Positions 1-8,631 of a stretch of 64,000 bases of DNA are shown piece by piece. The position numbers and the translations under genes are program-made. The notes beneath the pieces were generated by a model. It ran no database searches, was not told where the DNA came from, and saw nothing but the letters and a program-made list of their open reading frames with translations. Where the stretch lies: assembly GCA_037133095.1 (NCBI GenBank), contig JBAXOT010000003.1:40942-104941 (forward strand). The letters run 5' to 3'. Numbering within the stretch: position 1 is the first letter of the stretch; each line of letters starts with the position of its first letter. Origin of the DNA: CAIMZW01 sp037133095. Lineage in GTDB: Bacteria > Actinomycetota > Actinomycetes > Nanopelagicales > Nanopelagicaceae.

Positions 1-53
1 GCACCCTTCACATCTCGCCCGCCCTATAACCCTCGACTCATACTTTAGGTTCG

Positions 54-91
54 GAAACATCCCCGTAACTTTAGGGTCACAACCCCTTCAC
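54..91 (+). promoter_or_regulatory. GlnR-type operator boxes upstream of glnA
   Basis: Four pentamers lie exactly 11 bp apart: GAAAC (54-58), GTAAC (65-69), GTCAC (76-80) and TTCAC (87-91), each separated by 6 bases. This matches the GnnAC-n6-GnnAC architecture known for the actinobacterial nitrogen regulator GlnR. A CATAAA hexamer (113-118) downstream is a plausible -10, so the boxes would sit around and upstream of the -35. Position before glnA fits nitrogen control. No glnR gene is in this window. Confidence 0.7.
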
Positions 92-177
92 GCGTCGGCC
101 GTACCTTCACACCATAAACGTTTCGGCCAGGCACAGTGTCGCGTCTATCCGTCCACAATGAACAAAACGGGAGCAGC

Positions 178-1608
178 ATGTTTAAAAATTCAGCTGAAAT
201 CTTTGACTTCATTAAGAAAAACGATGTCAAACTTATTGATGTTCGTTTTATCGATCTTCCAGGAATCCAGCACCACTTCAACGTGCCGGTTGAGTCCTTC
301 GATGAGGCGATCTTCACTGATGGATTGATGTTTGATGGTTCTTCGATTCGCGGATTCCAAGCCATTCACGAATCAGATATGAAACTCTTGCCAGTTCCAA
401 GTTCGGCCTACGTCGATCCTTTCCGTGCGGTAAAAACTTTGATCATCAACTTCTCAGTTCACAACCCGATCGACAACACTCCTTACAGCCGCGATCCTCG
501 TGGCGTTGTCTCGAAGGCCGTTGAATACTTGAAGAGCACCGGCATCGCAGACACCGCTTTCTTTGCGCCAGAAGCCGAGTTCTATGTGTTCGATGCTGTC
601 CGATTCAACACTGGCATGAACGAGTCCTTCCACCACATTGATTCCTATGAAGGCGCATGGAACACCGGCGCTGAATTCGATGCTGATGGCACACCAAACC
701 GTGGTTATCGCACTCGAATCAAAGGTGGATATTTCCCCGTCTCCCCAACCGATCAATTCGCTGACCTTCGCGATGAGATGGTTATGAATCTTGGCAAAGT
801 TGGACTTCTTGTAGAGCGCGCCCACCATGAGGTCGGAACCGCCGGTCAGATGGAAATCAACTATCGTTTCGCCGATATTCTCCAAGCCGGAGACGATGTC
901 ATGAAGTTCAAGTACATCATTCGCAACACCGCGTGGGAAGGTGGCAAGAGCGCAACCTTTATGCCAAAGCCACTCTTCGGTGACAATGGTTCCGGTATGC
1001 ACGTGCACCAATCACTTTGGAAAGACGGTGTGCCCTTGTTCTTCGGAGATGGCTACGGCGATCTCTCCGATATTGCACGTTGGTATGTAGGCGGATTACT
1101 AAAGCATGCTCCATCACTTCTCGCCTTTACTAACCCAACCGTCAACTCTTACCGCCGTCTGGTTCCAGGATACGAAGCACCAGTGAACTTGGTTTACTCC
1201 GCTCGTAACCGATCAGCATGTATCCGCATCCCGATCACCGGTTCCAATCCAAAGGCCAAGCGCATCGAATTCCGTTGCCCAGATCCATCATCAAATCCAT
1301 ACCTAGCCTTCGCGGCAATGTTGATGGCCGGTCTTGATGGAATCCAAAACAAGATCGAGCCACCACTACCAGTGGACAAAGATCTCTACGAACTCAGCCC
1401 TGAAGAGGCCTCGCACATTTCCCAAGTCCCTGGCTCTCTAGACGCAGTTCTCGACAACCTAGAAGCAGATCATGACTTCCTGCTCAAGGGTGGCGTATTC
1501 ACTGCAGACCTCATTGAAACTTGGATTTCATTCAAGCGCGAACAAGAAGTTGACTACGTTCGCTTGCGTCCACATCCAGCAGAGTTTGAGCTCTATTACG
1601 ACATCTAA
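178..1608 (+). CDS. glnA: Type I glutamine synthetase (GlnA)
   Basis: Glutamine synthetase joins ammonia to glutamate at the expense of ATP in the cytoplasm; it is the main assimilatory enzyme and works as a dodecamer. The 476-residue product has the family length. Visible signatures are the beta-Grasp start ([14 protein letters not shown]), the glutamate/ATP-site motif [10 protein letters not shown], the [10 protein letters not shown] loop, the [19 protein letters not shown] segment, and a Tyr in DLYELSPEE at the position adenylylated in GSI-beta enzymes. I chose ATG 178 because GGGAGC lies 4-9 nt upstream; an in-frame GTG at 136 would add 14 unconserved residues. GlnR-like boxes lie at 54-91. 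A second, divergent GS-family gene is at 16140. Confidence 0.96.
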   Translation: MFKNSAEIFDFIKKNDVKLIDVRFIDLPGIQHHFNVPVESFDEAIFTDGLMFDGSSIRGFQAIHESDMKLLPVPSSAYVDPFRAVKTLIINFSVHNPIDNTPYSRDPRGVVSKAVEYLKSTGIADTAFFAPEAEFYVFDAVRFNTGMNESFHHIDSYEGAWNTGAEFDADGTPNRGYRTRIKGGYFPVSPTDQFADLRDEMVMNLGKVGLLVERAHHEVGTAGQMEINYRFADILQAGDDVMKFKYIIRNTAWEGGKSATFMPKPLFGDNGSGMHVHQSLWKDGVPLFFGDGYGDLSDIARWYVGGLLKHAPSLLAFTNPTVNSYRRLVPGYEAPVNLVYSARNRSACIRIPITGSNPKAKRIEFRCPDPSSNPYLAFAAMLMAGLDGIQNKIEPPLPVDKDLYELSPEEASHISQVPGSLDAVLDNLEADHDFLLKGGVFTADLIETWISFKREQEVDYVRLRPHPAEFELYYDI

Positions 1609-1628
1609 GCAATAAGCGACTCTCTCGC

Positions 1629-1690
1629 AGAAAAGGCGGGGATTGAGCGTGAATCAGTAGTTTTGGTTCGCATCAGTTCTCGCCTTTTCT
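1629..1690. other. Long-span inverted repeat downstream of glnA
   Basis: A perfect 10-bp inverted repeat, AGAAAAGGCG (1629-1638) and CGCCTTTTCT (1681-1690), flanks about 42 bases. The right arm ends in TTTTCT, so an RNA hairpin here could terminate glnA transcription, but the loop is long for an intrinsic terminator. The rest of 1609-1976 holds no convincing gene: the downstream reading frame stays open back to 1692, but that stretch lacks a ribosome-binding site and does not look like a protein domain. Confidence 0.4.
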
Positions 1691-1976
1691 CATGCGTTTT
1701 AATATTGTCGTTCGTCGACCTTGTCCGATCTTGATAGCCAAATCGGATTCTCCTTTATTTCTCATCCGCCGACCAGTCACCAATCGCGAGGACGAAACGA
1801 GAACCTTCGCCAAACTTGAAAGTATGCGCGCGGCGACCGTTGTCCGTAAGAAGCATGGGGCTGGTCTATGGAAACCTTTCGAATTTCGAAATGACCGTAC
1901 AAATTCGTTTCGCGGCACCACAAAGGTTTTTTTCCAAGACAAATTTGTCTACTATCGCCGAGGCGAAAGGACCCAA

Positions 1977-3005
1977 ATGACCCAGAATAAATCCGGATCG
2001 TCGAATCCGGAGGATGTTCCACGTTCTGCATCGGGCCGTACACCAAATTGGGTCTTTGAGGAGTTACAAGGCAAGAAGGTCGAGCCCGAGGCCTGGCGAT
2101 CACCTTCCACATTTCAAAAGAGATCAATTAAGCGACAACAATATAAGCGGTCGGCTCGAAATATAATTCCCTTGATTGTACTTATTTCTATTGTTGGCAT
2201 TTCTATTGCCGCAAGAAACAACACCCAATGGCAACGATTCTTGAATGGATCTTCCAACTCAGCTCAGCCCACGCGACAGAGTCCACAAGATCAACCTCAG
2301 ATCGCGAGATCCGCCACTCCTCAGGTGCGAACCGAACCAGACCCAGACAGCGCCGAATCATCGACCCCCTTGGGTTATCCAGCTCCACTTACAACCAGTA
2401 GCAACTCTTTTAAGTTTATGGACTACCAATCCAATGGAATAACTCCTGTTTCGTATGACCCGTGTCGCCAAATTCACTTTGTAATACGACAACAAGGCGC
2501 TCCGATCGGCGGAAATGAAATAATTACCCAAGCTTTTTCCCGAGTTTCACAAGCGACGGGACTTCAGTTCGTTTACGACGGTCCATCAACGGAAGCTCCT
2601 TCTTTTCGTCGCGCGGCATTTCAGCTGACCAGATACGGCAATCGGTGGGCACCTGTTTTGATCGCCTGGGCATCTATTGATGAAAATCCAGATTTTGTTG
2701 TAAACGTGGAAGGCGAGAGTGGAAGCGATGCAGTCTCTAGAGGATCTGGTCCAAAGATATATGTCACTGGGGTCGTAGAGCTCGATGCCGTAAAACTGGG
2801 AGCAATGCTCCAATCACCAGGGGGAACTAAAATTGTCTATGCAATTGTCCTACATGAATTAGGGCATTTGATTGGTCTTGCACATGTCATAGACAAAAAT
2901 CAACTAATGTTTCCGGCGTCTGGTCAAGGTCCCTTAGATTTCGCCGCAGGTGATTTAAATGGCGCTTACCGACTTGGAACTGGTCAGTGTGCATCGAATC
3001 TGTAG
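1977..3005 (+). CDS. Membrane-anchored matrixin-like zinc metalloprotease
   Basis: This 342-residue protein carries HELGHLIGLAH near its C-terminus, the HExxHxxGxxH zinc site of metzincins of the matrixin type; the three His are the zinc ligands and the Glu the catalytic base. One hydrophobic segment (about residues 62-79) follows a basic stretch, so the N-terminus should be cytoplasmic and the catalytic domain outside. A Ser/Pro/Gln-rich linker (about 85-140) joins the two. No signal cleavage site or cysteine-switch propeptide is apparent. ATG 1977 was chosen for the nearby GGCGAAAGG; the open frame extends upstream to 1692 without support. The substrate is unknown. It stands alone on its strand between glnA and the dinB-like gene. 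Confidence 0.75.
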   Translation: MTQNKSGSSNPEDVPRSASGRTPNWVFEELQGKKVEPEAWRSPSTFQKRSIKRQQYKRSARNIIPLIVLISIVGISIAARNNTQWQRFLNGSSNSAQPTRQSPQDQPQIARSATPQVRTEPDPDSAESSTPLGYPAPLTTSSNSFKFMDYQSNGITPVSYDPCRQIHFVIRQQGAPIGGNEIITQAFSRVSQATGLQFVYDGPSTEAPSFRRAAFQLTRYGNRWAPVLIAWASIDENPDFVVNVEGESGSDAVSRGSGPKIYVTGVVELDAVKLGAMLQSPGGTKIVYAIVLHELGHLIGLAHVIDKNQLMFPASGQGPLDFAAGDLNGAYRLGTGQCASNL

Positions 3006-3088
3006 ATTGCAGTCCCTTATATTTTCGAGTCGCGCTTGGGTGGCTCTAAGGGGTTCATTCTTTCTCACTTGATTGGTAAAGTTTTTGC

Positions 3089-3583
3089 ATGTCATATGCC
3101 ATCAAGAAATTGCTGCGTCACATGTCGTGGGCAAACCAAAAAGTTTTTGAGTCAGTGAGAGGTTTACCGGACGAGGCGCTCCAGTCTTTTCTCGTGAACG
3201 AGGATTGGTCTGCCGCCCATATTTTGCACCACATTGCCGAAAGTGCGGATTGGTATGTATTCTGCCTGACCCAATCCCCATGGAAGGAGCCGGCACTTCC
3301 CAAAAAGATGGCAGATATAGAATCACTCCAAAAATTGCTTCTCGATTCTGATGCGATCATTCTGGCGCAAGCCGACCTGCCGGAGGCAGAGTTAACAATT
3401 GAAGAGAATGAAGAAACCTGGCAGACCTTGCGCTCCACCGTTCTTACACAAACAATCCATCATGCGACAGAGCATCGCACCCAGTTAATTGATGCACTCG
3501 AATCACGAGGCTACCAACCAATTTCACTCGATGATATAGATTTGTGGTGCTTCGCTAGATTTGAACGCGGACTTGAATCCTAA
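3089..3583 (+). CDS. DinB-superfamily protein
   Basis: The 164-residue product looks like a DinB/YfiT four-helix-bundle protein. It has the expected metal-site pattern: His residues in AAHILHHIAES (about residues 45-54) and a C-terminal HHATEHRTQL (about 128-137). Characterised relatives are metal-dependent thiol transferases or thiol S-conjugate enzymes working with bacillithiol or mycothiol; the substrate here cannot be told. TAAAGT lies at 3077-3082, six bases before the ATG, so the mRNA is probably leaderless; there is no Shine-Dalgarno sequence. It converges on the TetR gene at 3616 with a 32-bp gap. Confidence 0.75.
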   Translation: MSYAIKKLLRHMSWANQKVFESVRGLPDEALQSFLVNEDWSAAHILHHIAESADWYVFCLTQSPWKEPALPKKMADIESLQKLLLDSDAIILAQADLPEAELTIEENEETWQTLRSTVLTQTIHHATEHRTQLIDALESRGYQPISLDDIDLWCFARFERGLES

Positions 3584-3615
3584 ATTTGTTGCTCGAAGTC
3601 AATCGTCACACTTCT

Positions 3616-4269
3616 TTAACTTTGAATCTCCTTGATCCCACCGAAGAAGAAGGCATCCAGCAAATAGGTGAGGGTGCGGAACCACGCCGTTGAATCCACA
3701 TGGCTGTAGGAAATATCGTCTATGACGCGGGAGAGGTTTGCGCCTTGAATCAAAATAGCTACCGAGCGGCTGTCTAGTTGGTCATCGGTCCACCCCCGAC
3801 TCTTACAGATGTCGATAATTTCCATCCATCGGAGAATTAAATTCTCTTGCGTCGGAATCAACTTCGCGCGCATGCGCTCGCTGACCATGGCACCGTGAAC
3901 AACACTAAATCTCTCGATTCGCAATTTCTGCGACATATTCAACTTGCGTCGAAGCGCCTCATTGTCAAACAACGACCGCGCTGATTGCGGATCTGCAGTT
4001 GCGAGCAGAATATTCTTTAGTCCGTCAAGGACTCCTTCCACATGCCTGGAGAACGATAAAATCTGAGCACTTTCCAGTAGGTCGCTAAAATCTTCAAAGT
4101 GGTAGTACATGGAACCTTTGACCGCGTCGGCCTTCGCCAAGACCTCTTCACTTTTGATCTCGGCAAGATTCTTTGAGTCAAGAAGTTCAATCACTACTTC
4201 GAGGAGTCTCTGCTTTGTTGGATGGACTCGAACTCTGGCGTGCCGAACTTCCTCGTTCATCATTGTCAT
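3616..4269 (-). CDS. TetR-family transcriptional regulator
   Basis: This 217-residue protein has a TetR N-terminal helix-turn-helix (about residues 18-65, including VLAKADAVKGSMYYHFEDFSD) and an all-helical ligand-binding C-terminal part. It is clearly related to the regulator at 20450-21070: both share a (G/M)S(M/L)YYHFED-type helix, an SVAxLxxxxxxxRVI segment and an aromatic C-terminus. Its start overlaps the stop of the upstream GNAT gene by 4 nt (ATGA), so the two are co-translated. A perfect 15-bp palindrome (4972-4986) upstream of the GNAT gene is a candidate operator. The ligand is unknown. Confidence 0.85.
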   Translation of the reverse strand: MTMMNEEVRHARVRVHPTKQRLLEVVIELLDSKNLAEIKSEEVLAKADAVKGSMYYHFEDFSDLLESAQILSFSRHVEGVLDGLKNILLATADPQSARSLFDNEALRRKLNMSQKLRIERFSVVHGAMVSERMRAKLIPTQENLILRWMEIIDICKSRGWTDDQLDSRSVAILIQGANLSRVIDDISYSHVDSTAWFRTLTYLLDAFFFGGIKEIQS

Positions 4270-4874
4270 ACTTCACTCCCTACGTACTTTCGCAGTTGAT
4301 CGTGTGAATTGAAGCCGAGATGCTCTAGAACTTCCTGACGTTGCGGGATATTTTGATCACCGAAAGCTGCAAAATGTTTGACACCCTCATTGGCCCAATA
4401 GAGAATTGCAAACGAAGTCAATCCGGTCGCAATCCCTTCGTGCCTTCGTTCTGGGTCGACATGCAGGTAAGAGAGCTCGACTCGATCCACGTTCAACTTT
4501 GTCTCCAGCACACCGATAAGAAGTTTGCCGTCGAAGGCGCCAAAGAAAACAGTGTTCTTCTTCCACTCTTGTGCAAGCTCCGGCAGGGTCGGCGCGCGAT
4601 CTCCTTCGCCAAGAAAATGAAATTCAGTCTTGGCATTCATCATTTTGAGGGCATAGACCGCTTCCAAGTATTCGCAGCCGATCTTCTTCACCTCGTACAT
4701 TCGACTAAGGGTCGAGATGTATCGCTCCTTCATCAGAACCAATTGCTCATCGCTGTAAAGATCAAACGAAGCCGCCCAAACTTGGCTCTCTACTGAATAT
4801 CCTTTTTTCTCGAGATCAGCACACATCGGGTCAGAGGCAAACACTCTTATAGATTTCAATATCTTGGTAAACAT
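4266..4874 (-). CDS. GNAT-family N-acetyltransferase
   Basis: The 202-residue protein has a C-terminal GNAT fold: a beta-strand leading into HVDPERRHEGIATGL, the acetyl-CoA-binding motif A (R/Q-x-x-G-x-G/A), and then a C-terminal ALEHLGF-like strand (EVLEHLGFNSHD). The N-terminal 60 residues do not match a domain I recognise. The start is preceded by GGGGGAGAG, a good ribosome-binding site. It is the first gene of a two-gene operon with the TetR regulator, suggesting that the regulator controls modification of a small molecule. The substrate is unknown. Confidence 0.8.
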   Translation of the reverse strand: MFTKILKSIRVFASDPMCADLEKKGYSVESQVWAASFDLYSDEQLVLMKERYISTLSRMYEVKKIGCEYLEAVYALKMMNAKTEFHFLGEGDRAPTLPELAQEWKKNTVFFGAFDGKLLIGVLETKLNVDRVELSYLHVDPERRHEGIATGLTSFAILYWANEGVKHFAAFGDQNIPQRQEVLEHLGFNSHDQLRKYVGSEV

Positions 4875-4971
4875 CTCTCCCCCTGACTGGGTACCTCGCG
4901 ATATCCTCTACAATAAGTCATTTTATTGCGACAAGGCAGAGAAATAAACTGAGTGTTCGGTCATAAATTTG

Positions 4972-4986
4972 TAGACGAATCGTCTA
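4972..4986. promoter_or_regulatory. Perfect 15-bp palindrome, candidate TetR operator
   Basis: TAGACGA-A-TCGTCTA is an exact inverted repeat about 100 bp upstream of the GNAT-TetR operon and beyond the 3' end of the small gene at 4990. The half-site TAGACGA recurs at 21132-21138 next to the paralogous TetR gene, where CTAGAC (21131-21136) is also mirrored by GTCTAG (21155-21160). Sharing between two paralogous regulators supports an operator role. Confidence 0.5.
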
Positions 4987-4989
4987 GTA

Positions 4990-5349
4990 CTAAAAGAAGT
5001 CGGATTCACTTCTTCTGATCGTGTTCACAATGCCGCGAGCCCTTCGCCTGGCTAAGAATTCGCTTACTCGATTTCGATTCATTGCCCCGGCGGTTACTAG
5101 GACGTGAGTGCCACCGCCACTGGTCTCTTTGCAACTAATCTGAAAAGGAACTTTGACGAGCAGAGTTGCTCCGTTAGCGGGGCTATGAATGGTGAATTTC
5201 TCGGGAATGACAACTAAATTTCGATGGCCAGAACTTTGGAGCTTGGACACTATGAGTGGATAAGTAGAGTGCAGCGGCGCATTCCACTCAAACGTTCGTT
5301 CAAACATACGTCTCCCAAAGTAGTCCCAGTGAGGAATGTATTCGCTCAA
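4990..5349 (-). CDS. Hypothetical protein, possibly SRPBCC-like
   Basis: I do not recognise this product of up to 119 residues. It has an alternating strand/turn pattern (RNLVVIPEKFTIHSP, TLLVKVPFQISC, GTHVLVTAG) followed by a C-terminal basic helix, which would suit a short SRPBCC/START-like fold. The frame opens with a TTG at 5349 and has an in-frame ATG at 5307 preceded by GGGAGA, which may be the true start and would give 105 residues. It is followed by the palindrome at 4972 and diverges from the acetyltransferase at 5433. No function is proposed. Confidence 0.55.
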   Translation of the reverse strand: MSEYIPHWDYFGRRMFERTFEWNAPLHSTYPLIVSKLQSSGHRNLVVIPEKFTIHSPANGATLLVKVPFQISCKETSGGGTHVLVTAGAMNRNRVSEFLARRRARGIVNTIRRSESDFF

Positions 5350-5432
5350 ATCAAACTTTTAATTAATTCCCAACGAATGACTGGTCTGGACTAAAGGTCC
5401 ACGATTTCGACACTAACCGCCATAATTAATGG

Positions 5433-5909
5433 ATGGAATCCGTACGTCTACGAGACATGACCAAAAATGAATACGACACCTTCTACGAAAAATCAATTGT
5501 TGATTATGCGGAGGCAAATGTGGTTTCCGGGCGATGGTCGGCAGAAGAGGCCCAGAAAGCCGCCCGTGAACAATTTGAAGTACTTTTGCCGGAAGGGTTA
5601 ATGACGCCTGCTAATTTGCTAAAGATGGCTGAAAAAGCTGATGGGACGGTCGTTGGATATGTCTGGATCAATCTGGATTATCGTCCGGGGACGAATTCTG
5701 GGGCCTACATTTACGACATTGAGATACATGAAGAATTTCGGGGGCAAGGGCTGGGTAGAGCGCTGTTACAGGCTGCTGAGGAAACCGCTCGCGATCATGG
5801 CGTACTAAAAATGGGGCTGAACGTCTTCGGCCAAAATGCCGTTGCCAGGAAACTTTACGAGAGTTCTGGGTATGAGACTGTCGCCATTCAGATGAAGAAA
5901 ACCTTGTAA
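5433..5909 (+). CDS. GNAT-family N-acetyltransferase
   Basis: A single-domain GNAT acetyltransferase of 158 residues. Motif A is EIHEEFRGQGLGRALL (about residues 98-113, with the R-G-Q-G-L-G pyrophosphate loop of acetyl-CoA binding) and motif B is NVFGQNAVARKLYESSGY (about 130-147), ending in a strand with basic residues. These features define the family but not the substrate. CATAAT (5421-5426) lies six bases before the ATG, indicating a leaderless transcript and deciding between the two nearby ATG triplets at 5429 and 5433. Confidence 0.9.
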   Translation: MESVRLRDMTKNEYDTFYEKSIVDYAEANVVSGRWSAEEAQKAAREQFEVLLPEGLMTPANLLKMAEKADGTVVGYVWINLDYRPGTNSGAYIYDIEIHEEFRGQGLGRALLQAAEETARDHGVLKMGLNVFGQNAVARKLYESSGYETVAIQMKKTL

Positions 5910-5944
5910 AGTGTCCAAGGTATGTCTTCCTGAGAGGGTCCTAA

Positions 5945-6559
5945 ATGTCGGGTGAAGTAATTGTCCAAGAGCGGGCGCCACACTTTAAAGCTTTCGTTAC
6001 GATGTTGGTTTCATCGCTGCTCAGCCTGACTGCTTCACTCGTCCTCTCCATCGACGCGATAAAGCTCGCAAAAGATCCAAATGCGAGTTTGAGTTGTAAC
6101 GTCAATGCCATTATCTCGTGCGGCAAAGTAGGCGTCTCCTGGCAATCCAATCTGCTCGGATTTCCCAATGCCTTTCTGGGTCTCATTTGCGAGCCTGTAG
6201 TTATCACGGTTGCCATGGCTGGTTTGAGTCGGGTCAAGTTCCCCAAGTGGTTCACCCGCGCTGCTTTGACCGTCTACTTCGCCGGACTCCTCTTTGCTTT
6301 TTGGCTCTTCTCGCAGTCCTACTTCGTTATCAAAGCCTTTTGCCCATGGTGCCTTCTAGTCACCATTTCAACGGTCACGGTATTCGCCAGCATGTTTCGG
6401 ATAAATGCGCTGGAGGGCAATTTGCCGGTAAATGAACGGGTGAAGGAGTACCTGAGCCGAAAACTTCTCAACGGCTGGGATTCAGTCGTGGTCACCTTCG
6501 TTTATTCCATTCTGATTTTGCTGGTCATCTTTAAATATGGATCATCCATTTTCGCCTGA
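5945..6559 (+). CDS. Vitamin K epoxide reductase (VKOR) family protein
   Basis: This 204-residue integral membrane protein has four to five transmembrane helices and the VKOR signature: a first cysteine pair in SLSCNVNAIISCGKVG (about residues 48-60) and the active-site CxxC in FCPWCLLV (about 131-138), with an intervening conserved Ser/Asn-rich loop (WQSNLLGFPNA). Bacterial VKORs reoxidise a DsbA-like thioredoxin-fold partner and pass electrons to menaquinone, so this is the likely disulfide-formation oxidase of the cell envelope. A ribosome-binding site (GAGAGGG) precedes the ATG. No DsbA gene is adjacent. Its 3' end overlaps the next gene by 23 nt. Confidence 0.9.
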   Translation: MSGEVIVQERAPHFKAFVTMLVSSLLSLTASLVLSIDAIKLAKDPNASLSCNVNAIISCGKVGVSWQSNLLGFPNAFLGLICEPVVITVAMAGLSRVKFPKWFTRAALTVYFAGLLFAFWLFSQSYFVIKAFCPWCLLVTISTVTVFASMFRINALEGNLPVNERVKEYLSRKLLNGWDSVVVTFVYSILILLVIFKYGSSIFA

Positions 6560-6938
6560 TTTGAATATGAAAAATCAATACGCGGACGAAGCGAAGGGTC
6601 GTTGGCCCGAAGAGTTCCAAACCAGCGAAAAGAACCTAGGAAAACTTTCAGCCTTTGAACAAGAAGCGCTCTTCCAACGCGGCGAAGCTATCACCAAGAC
6701 CATGGCGTCCGTACTTCTCGCGAAAGCCGAGCCCAATTCGGATGCTTGCCAAGCAATTGTCGCTAATCACTTCAATTGGATTGCTGCCTTTTGGCAACCT
6801 AATCAAACTTCATACATCGGTCTAGGTGAGATGTATTTACAGGATCCCCGCTTTATGGCGCACTACCAAGATTATGCGCCAGGTTTAGCTGCTTATATGT
6901 GCGCGGCTATGCGCTTCTTCGCAGAAGCCAATCTTTAA
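6537..6938 (+). CDS. Stand-alone TipAS antibiotic-recognition-domain protein
   Basis: The 133-residue product matches the C-terminal ligand-binding domain of TipA: YADEAKGRWPEEFQTSEKN at the start, LFQRGEAI in the middle and GLGEMYLQDPRFMAHYQDYAPGLAAYM near the end (positions about 95-121). In TipA this helical, globin-like domain binds thiopeptide antibiotics and follows a MerR DNA-binding domain; here no DNA-binding part exists. A stand-alone TipAS protein may sequester or sense a ligand, but the role is unknown. An alternative ATG at 6567 would remove ten residues and avoid the overlap with the VKOR gene. Neither start has a clear ribosome-binding site. Confidence 0.8.
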   Translation: MDHPFSPDLNMKNQYADEAKGRWPEEFQTSEKNLGKLSAFEQEALFQRGEAITKTMASVLLAKAEPNSDACQAIVANHFNWIAAFWQPNQTSYIGLGEMYLQDPRFMAHYQDYAPGLAAYMCAAMRFFAEANL

Positions 6939-7016
6939 AAGATTATTGCGAAATGTCGAAAGTGCGGTGACCCGCGTCAAATATTCCAAGAGAGCAATCC
7001 GTGAGAACATTCGCCA

Positions 7017-8615
7017 GTGATTGCTACTCAAAGTGTCGAACTACGCGCCGGAGCTCGGTTATTAGTGAGCGGGGTCACAGTTCGCATCAATAATGGTGAT
7101 CGAATTGGATTTGTCGGCCGTAATGGCGCCGGGAAGAGCACGCTGGCGAAGGTACTAGCCGGCGAAACCCTCCCCGCGGGTGGCCAAATCACTCGTACCG
7201 GCACAATCGGTTATTTACCCCAGGATCCACGAACTGGAGACCAAGAAGAGTCGGTTATTAATCGGATTCTTTCCGCACGTGGCCTCGATCAAATTGTGAC
7301 TCGGATGCGCAAAGCCGAGGAAGCGATGGCTACAGCGGCTCCAGAGGATCTTGAAACGGCCATGGACCGATATTCACGAGTTGACAGCGAATTTAATGCT
7401 GCGGGCGGGTACGCCGCATCTTCCGAAGCAGAATCCTTTGCCACAAATTTGGGAATTCCCGAAAGACTCTTTGATGAGGCGTTAAGCGTTCTCAGCGGAG
7501 GACAGAGGCGCCGAGTTGAACTTGCCAGACTTCTCTTCAGCGGTGCGGAAACTTTGCTCCTTGATGAACCCACAAACCACTTGGATGCCGAATCCATCAC
7601 ATGGCTCCGCGATTATTTGGCCAAGTACTCGGGTGGCTTGGTCGTCATCAGTCACGATGTCGCTTTGATCGAAACTGTGGTTAATAAAGTTTTCTATATC
7701 GACGCTAATCGAAATGTCATCGACGTCTATAACCTCGGCTGGAAGAAGTACCTACTCCAGCGCGAACAAGATGAACATCGCCGTAAGAAAGAACGCGCCA
7801 ACGCAGAGAAGAAGGCAGCGATTTTAGAGAAGCAAGGCGAGAAGATGCGCGCCAAAGCATCCAAGGCTAAGGCTGCTCAAGGAATGTTGCGTCGCGCCGA
7901 ACAACTCGTTTCTGGTCTCGAAGAAGTTCGCCGAACCGATCGTGTGGCAAAACTGCGCTTTCCTACGCCTGCGCCTTGCGGAAAGACTCCCCTGACGGCC
8001 ACCGAACTTTCGAAGTCGTACGGATCGCTCGAAGTCTTTACCGATGTTGATTTGGCCATCGATCGAAGTTCCCGCGTTGTCATTCTCGGACTAAACGGTG
8101 CTGGTAAAACTACCTTACTGAGCATTCTGGGTGGCGACAAGGAATCCGACACTGGCGAAGTAATCCATGGGCACGGATTGAAAATTGGCTATTACACGCA
8201 GGAACATGAATCACTCGATTTCGAACGAACTGTTCTGGAGAACATGCTCGCTTCTGGGGAGAAAATCGGCGAACCGCAAGCAAGGCAAGTTCTGGGTTCA
8301 TTCCTCTTTACTGGGGATGATGTTCACAAGCCGGTGAAAGTATTGAGCGGTGGCGAAAGAACGCGACTGGCGCTAGCAACTCTGGTCGTTGGCTCGGCGA
8401 ATGTTCTCTTGCTGGATGAACCAACAAATAACTTGGATCCGGCATCTCGGGATGAAATTCTCGCCGCTCTTGGTGAGTATCAGGGGGCCGTGGTCTTAGT
8501 CAGCCACGATGAAGGTGCGGTGCGGGCTCTTAAACCAGAGCGAGTACTCCTGCTTCCAGATGGCGATGAGGATTTGTGGAACGAGAGTTACCTCGACCTC
8601 ATCGCCCTGGAATAA
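7017..8615 (+). CDS. ABC-F family ATPase
   Basis: A 532-residue protein with two ABC ATPase cassettes and no membrane segment. Cassette 1 has GRNGAGKST, LSGGQRRRVELARLL and LLLDEPTNHLD; cassette 2 has GLNGAGKTT, LSGGERTRLALATL and LLLDEPTNNLD. Between them lies a charged, helical linker rich in Lys, Arg and Glu (about residues 245-300), the P-site tRNA interaction motif of ABC-F proteins. These factors act on the ribosome E site, relieving stalling or conferring antibiotic resistance; which applies here cannot be read from sequence. The start is GTG, giving a first strand (VELRAGARLLVSGVTV) typical of the family. Confidence 0.92.
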   Translation: MIATQSVELRAGARLLVSGVTVRINNGDRIGFVGRNGAGKSTLAKVLAGETLPAGGQITRTGTIGYLPQDPRTGDQEESVINRILSARGLDQIVTRMRKAEEAMATAAPEDLETAMDRYSRVDSEFNAAGGYAASSEAESFATNLGIPERLFDEALSVLSGGQRRRVELARLLFSGAETLLLDEPTNHLDAESITWLRDYLAKYSGGLVVISHDVALIETVVNKVFYIDANRNVIDVYNLGWKKYLLQREQDEHRRKKERANAEKKAAILEKQGEKMRAKASKAKAAQGMLRRAEQLVSGLEEVRRTDRVAKLRFPTPAPCGKTPLTATELSKSYGSLEVFTDVDLAIDRSSRVVILGLNGAGKTTLLSILGGDKESDTGEVIHGHGLKIGYYTQEHESLDFERTVLENMLASGEKIGEPQARQVLGSFLFTGDDVHKPVKVLSGGERTRLALATLVVGSANVLLLDEPTNNLDPASRDEILAALGEYQGAVVLVSHDEGAVRALKPERVLLLPDGDEDLWNESYLDLIALE

Positions 8616-8631
8616 GAGCTTTACTTCCTTC

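Noticed and set aside
454..1011. 185-codon open frame antisense to glnA
   Set aside because: It is a codon-bias shadow of the highly conserved glnA frame and has no domain or ribosome-binding site.
1692..1976. N-terminal extension of the metalloprotease frame
   Set aside because: Basic, low-information translation, no start signal, and it overlaps the inverted repeat after glnA; ATG 1977 has a ribosome-binding site.
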